This document shows positions 36,073 through 44,160 of a stretch of DNA of 64,000 bases, piece by piece. The notes under the pieces are model-generated. The model was given only the letters and a program-made list of their open reading frames with translations. It ran no database searches and was not told where the DNA came from. The number at the start of each line of letters is the position of its first letter. Positions within the stretch are counted from its first letter, which is position 1. Location of the stretch: the NCBI GenBank assembly GCA_965261065.1, contig OZ253444.1, positions 1,240,001-1,304,000 on the forward strand, written 5' to 3'. Origin of the DNA: JAKZVK01 sp965261065. Its GTDB lineage: Bacteria; Acidobacteriota; Terriglobia; Bryobacterales; UBA6623. A program made the translations under genes and the position numbers.

Positions 36073-37737
36073 CCAGGATTTCCATTTTGGCCCTGGCACG
36101 GCCACAGTATACACCCGCTCCGCTCCGAACAGCACGTCCTTTCACGCTGAACCCTGCACATCACCTCTGCTGGTAGTCGCCAGAGCTGGTTCGACCGCTC
36201 ACAGTCGTTGATTGAGCGGCTTGAACGGCGCTCCGGCCGACACTGCTCCTTGCGAAACCTTTTGGAGCCAAAAGCTGTTGATCCTCACTCCGGCAATGCT
36301 ACCCACTCGGCAGCGGCAGCGCCCAGATCTTGTGCAGCATGTCGCCGAACAGCCGCCGGTTCAGATGTCCCTCCGCCAATAAGAGCCAGTAATACCGCGC
36401 GTGCTTGACCAGCCGACCGCCGGTCTTCATCAACCTGTGTTGCAAGCTCGTCAGCGACCAACTCTTGATTCGCTGCGGAAGCCACAGCCGCCGCCAAAGA
36501 TTGCCCAGGTTGTAGGCCAGCACGCTCAGTTGCAACCGCACTTCGTTGGCCCGAAATCGATGGCACGACAATCGCGTCCAGTGCGTCGCCTGCTTGCCTT
36601 CCTTGATCCACTGTTCCGCCGTGCCGCGCTTGTTGTAGAAGCGCACCACCGAGCGGCTCGGCAAGCTCATGCTCGTCACGATGAATCCGACGCGCGGGAA
36701 CAGCTCGCCCTGGTGATGCTCGACCTTAGCGACGATCCGCCTCGCCTGCGACCAACTCTCCGCCTGATAGCGAAAACTCTTGTAGCGCACCAAGGGCTTG
36801 CGGGAAGGCCTTCCCGGCGGGCGAAACAGGATGTCTTCGATCTCCAGCTCCAAGCTCTTGTTGGCCGGAATGCGAATGGCGTACTGTACTCCGCGTTCCT
36901 CCGAAGCCTCATAAACTTCCGGCTTCGCAAAGGCCGCATCGCCCCGGAAGGCGACCTGCTTGCCCGCAGCCTGTTGGCGCTCGATCTCCGGCAACAAGAG
37001 CTCATTCCAGTCCTCGGCGCTGTGCACATTGCCTGGACGCAGCTTGGCAGCGAGGCAATCACCATGACCGTTGAACAAAAGCAACGGGTGGTAGCAGACC
37101 GACTCGAAGTGTCCGTTGTAGGCACTGCCTTCCTGTTGGCCATGGACCGGACTCTCGGTGGAGTCCAGGTCCAGAACGACCCGCTCGGCGTCGTCGAACG
37201 CTTCCGCTTGCCCGACCAGCTCTCGGTTCAGCGCCATCAGCCCCAGCAGGTTCTCTTCGCTCGCCAGCATCTCCGTCTCGAAGCCGTGCAGCGTCGAGGT
37301 CAAGGCCGCACCGCGATCCCAGATCTTCTGCGAACCGATCAGCCGAAACGTCGGATCGATCGAAACCCGCTCGGCGTCGTTGAGGTCCTCGTAGCCGGCG
37401 AGTCGGCTGTACACCGACTGCCGCAACAGATCAGCGAGCGTGAACTGCTTGTTTGTGCCTTGCCGGGAGTCGCTGAGATGCTCGTCAATCAGTTCTCCGA
37501 GACCGAGCCGTTCGTCCAGTTCGCGAACCAAAATCAGGCCACCGTCGGAAGTGACGTGCGATCCCTGGAAATCGACTTTGAGAAGTCCATTGAAACTTAG
37601 CTGGAATGGCTTGGTTTGTTTTTCACCCATTGGGTGTTGGCCTCCATGGCGTCCTCATCGGGCTCTAGCCCCTATGAATAAAGACGCTCAAGGCCGCTGG
37701 AAGGTCGGGATGTCAAACATCAAATTGAAAATGCGGG
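36073..37737 (-). mobile_element. IS1380-family element, copy D
   Basis: 1665 bp, subfamily B. Left flank GTAAT, right flank CTCGA: no TSD. On the right it truncates an IS4-type transposase. Confidence 0.92.
36299..37630 (-). CDS. IS1380-family transposase (subfamily B), copy D
   Basis: 443 residues, intact; small changes from copy B (RRLWLPQR for RRLGLPQR, EDWNELL for EDWDELL). Confidence 0.92.
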   Translation of the reverse strand: MGEKQTKPFQLSFNGLLKVDFQGSHVTSDGGLILVRELDERLGLGELIDEHLSDSRQGTNKQFTLADLLRQSVYSRLAGYEDLNDAERVSIDPTFRLIGSQKIWDRGAALTSTLHGFETEMLASEENLLGLMALNRELVGQAEAFDDAERVVLDLDSTESPVHGQQEGSAYNGHFESVCYHPLLLFNGHGDCLAAKLRPGNVHSAEDWNELLLPEIERQQAAGKQVAFRGDAAFAKPEVYEASEERGVQYAIRIPANKSLELEIEDILFRPPGRPSRKPLVRYKSFRYQAESWSQARRIVAKVEHHQGELFPRVGFIVTSMSLPSRSVVRFYNKRGTAEQWIKEGKQATHWTRLSCHRFRANEVRLQLSVLAYNLGNLWRRLWLPQRIKSWSLTSLQHRLMKTGGRLVKHARYYWLLLAEGHLNRRLFGDMLHKIWALPLPSG

Positions 37738-38705
37738 CTCGACCAGTTCCTGTGTCTCGCTTTCGCCCAACTCACCTCGCGCGAGAGTCTGCGCGATATC
37801 GAAGTTTGTCTCCGCGCCGTACAACCACGGCTCTACCATATGGGCTTTCGCGGCAACATCTCCCGTAACACGCTGGCGAACGCCAACTTGAAACGCGACT
37901 GGCGCATCTACGCCGAGGTCGCCCAGATCCTCATCCGCCAAGCCCGGCAACTCTACTCCCACGAAAATCTGGGGCTGGAATTGGAGCAGACAGCCTACGC
38001 CCTGGACTCCACCACCATCGATCTGTGCTTGTCGTTGTTCCCGTGGGCTCCCTTCCAACGCACGAAAGCAGTCGTGAAGATCCATACCCTGTTGGACCTG
38101 CGCGGCAGTATTCCCAGCTTTATTCGCGTGACGTCGGCGCATGTCAGCGATGTCAGCGTGTTGGATGATCTCGTGCTGGAGCCGGGGGCCTGCTATGTCA
38201 TGGACCGCGGTTACATTCATTTTGCCCGCCTCTATCGGTTCACGCTGGCGGCCACTTTCTTCGTAGTACGGGCTCGAAAAAACATGCAGTACCGCCGCCG
38301 CTACTCCCATCGCGTGGACAAAACGACGGGCCTGCGCTCGGATCAGACGATCGTACTCACCGGCCAGGATTCGGCCCGCGACTATCCCGCGCCCGCTCGG
38401 CTGATCCGCTATTGGGATGAGCCGCAGGACCTTCGCCTGCGTTTCCTGACGAACAATTTCATGTTGCCTGCGCTCACGATCGCGCAGCTTTACAAGCGCC
38501 GCTGGGACGTGGAATTGTTCTTCAAGTGGATCAAACAACACTTCCGCATCAAGAAGTTCTACGGTACATCGACCAACGCGGTGAAGACGCAGATCTAGGC
38601 CGCCGTGATCGTCTATCTGATGGTGGCGATTCTGAATAAACAGCTCGGCATCGAGGCCAGTCTCTCCCGAATTCTACAGATTCTCAGCGTCACCGTTTTC
38701 GAGAA

Positions 38706-39736
38706 GCTTGGTATCCACTTGACTCAGGTGACCCCAAGATGTAGTGTAGGGCCTGGTGGAGGATTACCCGCGCGACCAACTCGAATTCGAGTCTCACTTT
38801 GCGAGCGAGGAGGCTTGCCGCGACTATCTGTTCGCCTTGCGCTGGCCAGAGGGTTTCCGCTGTCCAAGGTGTGGGCATGAGCGCGCTTGGCCGGTGCGCA
38901 AAGTGTGGTTCGAATGCGCTCGCTGCGGGCGGCAAACCTCCGTCACCGCCGGCACGATCTTTCAAGACACACGCAAGCCGCTGCGGCTGTGGTTCCGGGC
39001 GATGTGGACCATCACCACGCAGAAGAATGGGGCCAGCGCCCTGGGTCTACAGCGCGTTCTGGGACTGGGCAGTTACCAAACCGCCTGGCCTTGGATGCAC
39101 AAGCTGAGGCGAGCGATGGTGCGCCCGGGGCGGGAGCGATTGACGGGCCTCGTCGAGGTCGATGAGACCTACTGGGGCGCTGAAGAAGAAGGGGTAATCG
39201 GCCGGCAGACCGAGCGTAAAGCGTTGATTGCAGTCGCCGCGGAAGAGAGAGGCACCGGGCTGGGGCGCATCCGCATGCAGCGCGTTCAGAACGCCTCGGC
39301 GGCCAGTTTGATGCCCTTCGTCGAGGAGTCGGTCGAGCCGGGCAGCGTGGTTGTTACCGACAACTGGTCGGGCTACGATCCGCTCAAGAAGAAGGACTAC
39401 CAGCGTCGTATCATCTCGATTAACAACCGCCGCGAGCAGGCCTCGCAGCTACTGCCGAGGGTGCACTTGGCGATCTCGCTACTCAAGCGCTGGATGCTGG
39501 GCACGCATCAGGGGGCGGTCAGCCACGAGCATCTGGACTACTATCTCGACGAGTTCGTGTTCCGCTTCAATCGGCGCAGATCACGCAGTCGGGGCAAGCT
39601 CTTCTACCGCCTTGTGCAGCAGGCCATGGCGGTGGAGCCGACGCCGTACCGCTCGATCGTCGCCGATTGGGACGCTAAGACGCTGTGAGCCCAACTACAA
39701 GATGTTGGGGTCACCTGAGTCAAGTGGATACCCGGC
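38706..39736 (+). mobile_element. IS1595-family element, copy 3
   Basis: 1031 bp, same ends as copies 1 and 2; 8-bp TSD TTCGAGAA at 38698-38705 and 39737-39744. Confidence 0.93.
38756..39688 (+). CDS. IS1595-family transposase, copy 3
   Basis: 310 residues, GTG start, intact; ESHFASEE where copies 1 and 2 have ESRFASEE. Confidence 0.92.
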   Translation: MEDYPRDQLEFESHFASEEACRDYLFALRWPEGFRCPRCGHERAWPVRKVWFECARCGRQTSVTAGTIFQDTRKPLRLWFRAMWTITTQKNGASALGLQRVLGLGSYQTAWPWMHKLRRAMVRPGRERLTGLVEVDETYWGAEEEGVIGRQTERKALIAVAAEERGTGLGRIRMQRVQNASAASLMPFVEESVEPGSVVVTDNWSGYDPLKKKDYQRRIISINNRREQASQLLPRVHLAISLLKRWMLGTHQGAVSHEHLDYYLDEFVFRFNRRRSRSRGKLFYRLVQQAMAVEPTPYRSIVADWDAKTL

Positions 39737-39826
39737 TTCGAGAAAACGCCCATTTTACAGGTGTTGGAGGGCCTCGATTCCCAACTTCCACCACTCCATC
39801 CCTCCAACCAACTGACTCTATTCGAC

Positions 39827-40231
39827 TTATGATGGGACAGTAGTGAGGTCAGGCCCTTCTACGATCGAGGAGGGAATGGCCACGGAATCGCCCGAACTGG
39901 AGATGAGCACAGCTGTGTTGCCATGGATCTCAATGCTACTCAGGGACTCGTGCGGAACTAAGAACTCCTGTTCGTAAACGGGCTTGTACACGATGCCGGC
40001 ACTTGTTACACGAACATAGTGCAGTAATGGCAAGATAGCAAAGGAGAGCGAACCGAGAATGCAGACAGTGCCCAACAATACGACACCCCAGTGCTGGTTG
40101 GGCCAGCCAAGAACAAGAATAACAACCCACACTGCAGCACTTGAGGAAAAAATCCATGTTGCTCGAAGGGCCCTGGGAGTTGCGCGGTAGTAAAACTCCG
40201 GGCTGATCGGGCTTGTCTTCGGCTGAAGCAT
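39827..40231 (-). CDS. Small membrane protein with PH-like C-terminal domain
   Basis: 134 residues from ATG 40231 (MLQPKTSPISPEFYYRATPR); the frame extends to 40318 but that part is only basic residues. Two transmembrane helices (IFSSSAAVWVVILVLGW; GVVLLGTVCILGSLSFAIL), then a beta-rich tail 'HYVRVTSAGIVYKPVYEQEF', 'HESLSSIEIHGNTAVLIS' like bacterial PH domains. Its 3' end overlaps the IS4 relic by six bases. Function unknown. Confidence 0.6.
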   Translation of the reverse strand: MLQPKTSPISPEFYYRATPRALRATWIFSSSAAVWVVILVLGWPNQHWGVVLLGTVCILGSLSFAILPLLHYVRVTSAGIVYKPVYEQEFLVPHESLSSIEIHGNTAVLISSSGDSVAIPSSIVEGPDLTTVPS

Positions 40232-40318
40232 GTTACGAGGTCTATTTGTTCTCGTTCTTCTAGTCCTCTTTCTCTTGCTTCTCTTGCTTCTTTTCTGGAG
40301 GAGGAGGTGAAATGACAA

Positions 40319-40519
40319 TCAGGAAACGCCGACCTCCAAACTCGGCTGTTCCTCCCACGATCCCATTGATTGCTCCGGATGCGAATCTACCGGACGTGTC
40401 GCTGAAGAGGCGTCTGACTTCTGACTTCCTGAAGCCGCCGCAGCGGGCAAGCCGCCGGCGAGTCCGAGGGCCGCCAGCTTGAGGGCGTCGCGGCGATGAA
40501 TAGGGTGTTGGTTGGGCAT
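40319..40519 (-). CDS. Short protein with a Tat-type signal
   Basis: 66 residues: MPNQHPIHRRDALKLAALGL, AGGLPAAAASG, then a polar tail. RRDALKL is a twin-arginine motif as found on acidobacterial dehydrogenase subunits. GGAGAAACC precedes the ATG. The mature part is only about 35 residues, so this may be the 5' end of a gene truncated near the island border. Confidence 0.5.
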   Translation of the reverse strand: MPNQHPIHRRDALKLAALGLAGGLPAAAASGSQKSDASSATRPVDSHPEQSMGSWEEQPSLEVGVS

Positions 40520-40555
40520 GGTTTCTCCAGTAGGCTCATCAAGCCGTCATGCCAG

Positions 40556-40580
40556 TGTAGGGGCACGGCATGCCGTGCCC
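40556..40580 (+). repeat. REP-like palindrome
   Basis: 25 bases: TGTAGGGGC followed by the palindrome ACGGCATGCCGT and GCCC. Same head, length and tail as the REP units at 60374-60398 and 60635-60659 near the RAYT gene, with a different inner palindrome. Confidence 0.65.
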
Positions 40581-40708
40581 GATCGCCTCGAGACGGACGA
40601 CGTAACCCCGCTCCGTATCCTGAGGCCCGTACCATTATGAAGGCCGGCGTGCGTGAAGGCCAGCCGGCATGAGGGCCGGGTCGCTTGATCAGGAAGTTTG
40701 AGCCGGGT

Positions 40709-40797
40709 TGGTGCTGGAGGTGGGGGTCGAACCCACATGCCCAGTGAAGGGCGCCGGATTTTGAGTCCGGTGCGTCTGCCAGTTCCGCCACTCCAGC
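40709..40797 (-). tRNA. tRNA-Leu (anticodon CAA)
   Basis: 89 nt including encoded CCA. Acceptor GCTGGAG/CTCCAGC, D-arm start TGGCGGAACTGGCAGACGC, anticodon stem-loop CCGGA-CTCAAAA-TCCGG (CAA), long class II variable arm, T-arm GTGGGTTCGACCCCCAC. Reads UUG codons. Its 3' end faces the mobile-element island on the left. Confidence 0.95.
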
Positions 40798-40961
40798 ACG
40801 TTGGGGACGGACGGGGTGGGGGGAATGCCCTATGGCAGGTCGGTGACCCCGTCCGCTGAACGCTATTGTAGCTGTCGAACGCAGACCTTGTCTTGGCGCG
40901 AAACGCGACTATCGCTGATGGCGACGAACAGCCGGCGGTTCTGAGGAGCGGGCGCAGCAGG

Positions 40962-41726
40962 CTATGCGCCTACGTCGGCGGCGGACGGCAGACCCACAAT
41001 CGCCGGCAGAACCTTCCCTATCTCGGCGTGGAAGACGAGGTCCGCGGATTCGTCGAGCGGCGTAGGCTCGCGGTTGATGATGATCAGCTTGGCGCCCTGT
41101 TGCTTCGCGACCAACGGAAGTCCGGCGGCGGGCTGCACCACCAGCGAGGAGCCAACGGCCAGAAACAGGTCGCATGACTGCGCGGCTTCGTGGGCGCGCA
41201 GGAGCACATCCTGCGGCATCGATTGCCCAAACGAGACCGTCGCGGGCTTGAGAAGGCCGCCGCAGGCACGGCACTTCGGCGCCGACTCACCGGCCTCGAC
41301 ACATTCGACCGCCTCGTTCATGGAAATGCGGTCGCCGCAACTCAGGCAGGCAACCTCGGTGGTTGTCCCGTGAAGCTCGAGCACCAACTCCGCGGTCAGT
41401 CCCGAGCGCTGGTGCAGGCGCTCGATGTTCTGCGTGATCATGGCCGTGAGCTTGCCGCGGCGCTCCAGTTCGACGAACGCCAGATGGCCCGCGTTGGGTT
41501 TGGCATCGCGCATCTCAGGCCAGCTTTCGACCTTCTGGCGCCAGGCTTCCACGCGGTCCTCCTCATTGGCGACGAACTCTTGAAAGTAAACCGTGCGGTT
41601 TCGGGCCCACACGCCGTTGGGGCTGCGAAAGTCGGACACACCCGACTCGGTCGAAATGCCCGCGCCGGTGAACCCGACGATGCGGGAAGCTTGATCAACC
41701 CATTCTCGAGCTTGGGCAAGGCTCAT
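40962..41726 (-). CDS. SIR2-family NAD-dependent protein deacylase (sirtuin)
   Basis: 254 residues. NAD-binding GFTGAGISTESGVSDFRSPN, 'TQNIERLHQRSG' (usual form TQNIDxLH, here E-R), catalytic His in 'LELHGTTTEVACLSCG', a four-Cys zinc site (CLSCG ... CRACGG), 'VSFGQSMP' and 'AVGSSLVVQPAAGLP'. Length is normal for CobB-like enzymes. Removes acyl groups from protein lysines in the cytoplasm using NAD. Divergent from the Fic gene. Confidence 0.93.
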   Translation of the reverse strand: MSLAQAREWVDQASRIVGFTGAGISTESGVSDFRSPNGVWARNRTVYFQEFVANEEDRVEAWRQKVESWPEMRDAKPNAGHLAFVELERRGKLTAMITQNIERLHQRSGLTAELVLELHGTTTEVACLSCGDRISMNEAVECVEAGESAPKCRACGGLLKPATVSFGQSMPQDVLLRAHEAAQSCDLFLAVGSSLVVQPAAGLPLVAKQQGAKLIIINREPTPLDESADLVFHAEIGKVLPAIVGLPSAADVGA

Positions 41727-41888
41727 TTCGTCCGCATCCTACCATAGGACCTCGAAACATCCTCGTGCGGAAGCGAGGCCCTGTGCTGCCGATATACTGA
41801 TTGCGTGCCTCGCCTAGCCGACGCGTGTTCTTAGACGTCTCACGCCGAGGCGCCGGCGACGCTCGTGTTTCAGGAGGAGATCATTCGC

Positions 41889-43364
41889 ATGACTGTACAG
41901 GCCTCGTACGTTTGGAAACGTATATCGGCTCTGCCGGAGGATGTCTCAGCGGTGGCCCACTCGGAGCTTAGATCGCTCGCCTCGGTCTGGCTCGAACAGA
42001 AGGATGGTCTGACGTCGAGTGGAGCACTCGACAACTTCAATGAACAGCTAAAGCGGCAGTGGTCGATCGAGACCGGCATTATCGAACGCGTCTACACTCT
42101 GGACAGAGGAATCACTCAGCTGCTGATTGAAAAAGGAATTGACTCGAGCCTCATCCCCTCTTCAGCCACCGATCAAAACCCAGAATTGGTCGCGGCTATG
42201 ATTCGTGACCACCAGGACGCTGTCGAGGGTATCTTTGCGGCAGTCAAAGGCCAGCGGCCGCTGTCCACAAGCTATATCAGAGAGCTTCACGCTGTGCTGA
42301 CAAGACATCAGGAAACAGCAACGGCCGTAGATACCCTCGGCAGGACCGTGCAGGTCCCGCTGATCAGGGGAGAATACAAGAAGCAACCAAACAATCCAAC
42401 TCGACCCAACGGGGCCGTACATGAGTACTGTCCTCCAGAACAGGTTTCCTCGGAAATGGACCGACTCGTCGAGCTTCACGCTAAACATCTGGCGAACGGC
42501 GTGCTACCGGAGGTTCAAGCGGCTTGGCTCCATCATGCCTTTACCCAAATCCATCCATTCCAGGACGGCAACGGACGAGTTGCCCGATCTCTAGCCAGCA
42601 TGGTCCTCATCAAGGCCGATTGGTTTCCCCTGACCATCACGGAAGATGACCGAGGGAGATACCTGGAGGCACTCGAAGCTGCTGACTATGGTGATTTCCG
42701 GAAGTTTGTGTCATTCACAGCCTCGATACTGAAACGGACATTTGTGACCGCACTTAGTATTGCCGGTCACGTGCAGCGTCGTCAGCAGGTCGACCACGTG
42801 ATCACGGCGGCTCGCAACGTTTTTGAAAAGCGTAGGCAAGCCCTTTACCAGAAGTGGGAGAAAGCGAAGGACACCGCAGCCAAACTCCAGTCGTTGGCCG
42901 TCGAACATTTGGACCAGGTCCAGCAGAAGCTGACTCAGGAGATTGGGGTCTTCTCGACCGAGTTCGCGTTCTGGGTGGACAAGGAGCCGGACCTGGGGAG
43001 CCGTGCCCACTATTTTCGTCACCAGATCATTGAAACAGCCCGGGAGTTGCACTACTTCGCAAACATCGGTGAGTACCACGCCTGGGCGCGCCTCGTTCTG
43101 AGAACGAAAGAGCAGGCTGAGGTCTTGATTTCCTTTCACGGAATCGGGCATGAGTACCGCGGCCTGCTGGCTGTCACCATGTGCTTCTACCGCAGGGAGG
43201 AGACCGAAGAGAAAGAGCGGCAGCTAGGGAAGATCTTCTCCGTCTCAGACGAGATATTCCAGATCAACTACCAAGAAGACCCGCAGGAAGTACAAGATCG
43301 GTTTGGAGAGTGGCTTGACCAGGGACTTGTCAAGGCGCTTGAGATCTGGCGGGCGGGCCTCTGA
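41889..43364 (+). CDS. Fic-domain protein (AMP/NMP transferase family)
   Basis: 491 residues. Start chosen at ATG 41889, with AGGAGGAGA nine bases upstream; an upstream GTG (41865) would overlap that site. The Fic core HPFQDGNGRVAR lies near residue 225, preceded by 'YCPPEQVSSEMDRLVELH' and an N-terminal helical part with 'RGITQLLIEKG'. The long C-terminal half (EKRRQALYQKWEKAKDTAAK...) is helical then beta-rich and not assigned. It likely transfers AMP or another nucleotide to a protein. No inhibitory (S/T)xxxE(G/N) motif could be assigned with confidence. Confidence 0.9.
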   Translation: MTVQASYVWKRISALPEDVSAVAHSELRSLASVWLEQKDGLTSSGALDNFNEQLKRQWSIETGIIERVYTLDRGITQLLIEKGIDSSLIPSSATDQNPELVAAMIRDHQDAVEGIFAAVKGQRPLSTSYIRELHAVLTRHQETATAVDTLGRTVQVPLIRGEYKKQPNNPTRPNGAVHEYCPPEQVSSEMDRLVELHAKHLANGVLPEVQAAWLHHAFTQIHPFQDGNGRVARSLASMVLIKADWFPLTITEDDRGRYLEALEAADYGDFRKFVSFTASILKRTFVTALSIAGHVQRRQQVDHVITAARNVFEKRRQALYQKWEKAKDTAAKLQSLAVEHLDQVQQKLTQEIGVFSTEFAFWVDKEPDLGSRAHYFRHQIIETARELHYFANIGEYHAWARLVLRTKEQAEVLISFHGIGHEYRGLLAVTMCFYRREETEEKERQLGKIFSVSDEIFQINYQEDPQEVQDRFGEWLDQGLVKALEIWRAGL

Positions 43365-43407
43365 GGTAATGCGGGCCATCCAAACAATATCATCCTAAGA
43401 ACGCGCG

Positions 43408-43575
43408 ATGATGGACTTTCTTCTTCAAGCCGGCCTCGTGGTGCTGGTGCTCGGGTCCGGCGCGTGGATAACGTCCGCTTACCTTCGCCGAGCCTATTTC
43501 AAGTGTGCCGGGTGCGGCAATCTCAACGCGAAGCGCCGTTCGCGCTGCCGGATTTGCGGTCAGTTGCTGCCATAG
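43408..43575 (+). CDS. Tiny membrane protein with zinc ribbon
   Basis: 55 residues: one transmembrane helix (FLLQAGLVVLVLGSGAWITS) followed by CAGCGNLNAKRRSRCRICGQ (CxxC-x10-CxxC). Looks complete. Function unknown; lies between Fic and the 43671 gene, same strand. Confidence 0.6.
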   Translation: MMDFLLQAGLVVLVLGSGAWITSAYLRRAYFKCAGCGNLNAKRRSRCRICGQLLP

Positions 43576-43670
43576 CCGTCCGCGCTCGGGAGCGTTTCCG
43601 GCCCCGCTTGCGCTCGTCGCAAACACGCGCCGGAAGGGTGCAACCTGCGTGATATGATGCTCGCTTGCCC

Positions 43671-44150
43671 ATGAGACGATCGAGCGTCACCGTAGCTGCT
43701 GTGCTGGTGCTGTGGATGGCTCTGGCAGCTCCGCATCTGCAAAAGCAGTTCCACAACACAGAAAAAACTTGGACGGAACTTGCCGGGCTGAGTCTCGGGG
43801 AGCGCTCGGTTCGCTTTCATGGCCGATCCGTGCCGCTCGCCCAAGAGCTCGCGGCGGCCGTACCGGCGAACGAATGTGTTCTCGTTCTGGCGTACACAGG
43901 GCCGTCCGCGCGGGACTTCTACCGGCAACGGCTCCCTTACGATCTCTACCCTCGGCGCATCCACGTGGTGACCAACCCGCTGGCGGAACGCGAGGGATGC
44001 GGCTACTTGGCGGTATTTCGAGACAGCCCCGCGAACCTGAACCGCGACCCCTTCAAGGGCCGTTGGGATGAGAGCCGGTTGAACCAGCGCCTGCGGCAAC
44101 TCGATCAAGTGACGCCGGGAGACACGGTCGACATCTACCGCGTTCAGTGA
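43671..44150 (+). CDS. Membrane-anchored hypothetical protein
   Basis: 159 residues from ATG 43671: N-terminal anchor (VTVAAVLVLWMALAAP) and a soluble part with 'ECVLVLAYTGPSARDFYRQR' and 'LPYDLYPRRIHVV'. Lies 10 bases before the glycosyltransferase-like gene; likely one operon for surface polysaccharide or protein glycosylation, as small proteins of this kind often precede such transporters. No family name. Confidence 0.65.
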   Translation: MRRSSVTVAAVLVLWMALAAPHLQKQFHNTEKTWTELAGLSLGERSVRFHGRSVPLAQELAAAVPANECVLVLAYTGPSARDFYRQRLPYDLYPRRIHVVTNPLAEREGCGYLAVFRDSPANLNRDPFKGRWDESRLNQRLRQLDQVTPGDTVDIYRVQ

Positions 44151-44160
44151 ACCTTCGGCA

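Larger units (their letters stand above)
37738..39832 (+). pseudogene. IS4-family transposase with three lesions
   Basis: Native frame from 37738: LDQFLCLAFAQLTSRESLRD, 'MGFRGNISRNTLANANLKRD', 'ALDSTTIDLCLSLFPWA' (D), 'YVMDRGYIHFARLY' (D), 'YKRRWDVELFFKWIKQHFRI' (Y-R-E). Lesions: start removed by IS1380 copy D; TAG at 38596-38598 after VKTQI where the family has Trp; and IS1595 copy 3 inserted after VFEK (TTCGAGAA duplicated). The 3' end beyond the IS reads TPILQVLEGLDSQLPPLHPS and NQLTLFDL, stop 39832. Confidence 0.88.
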
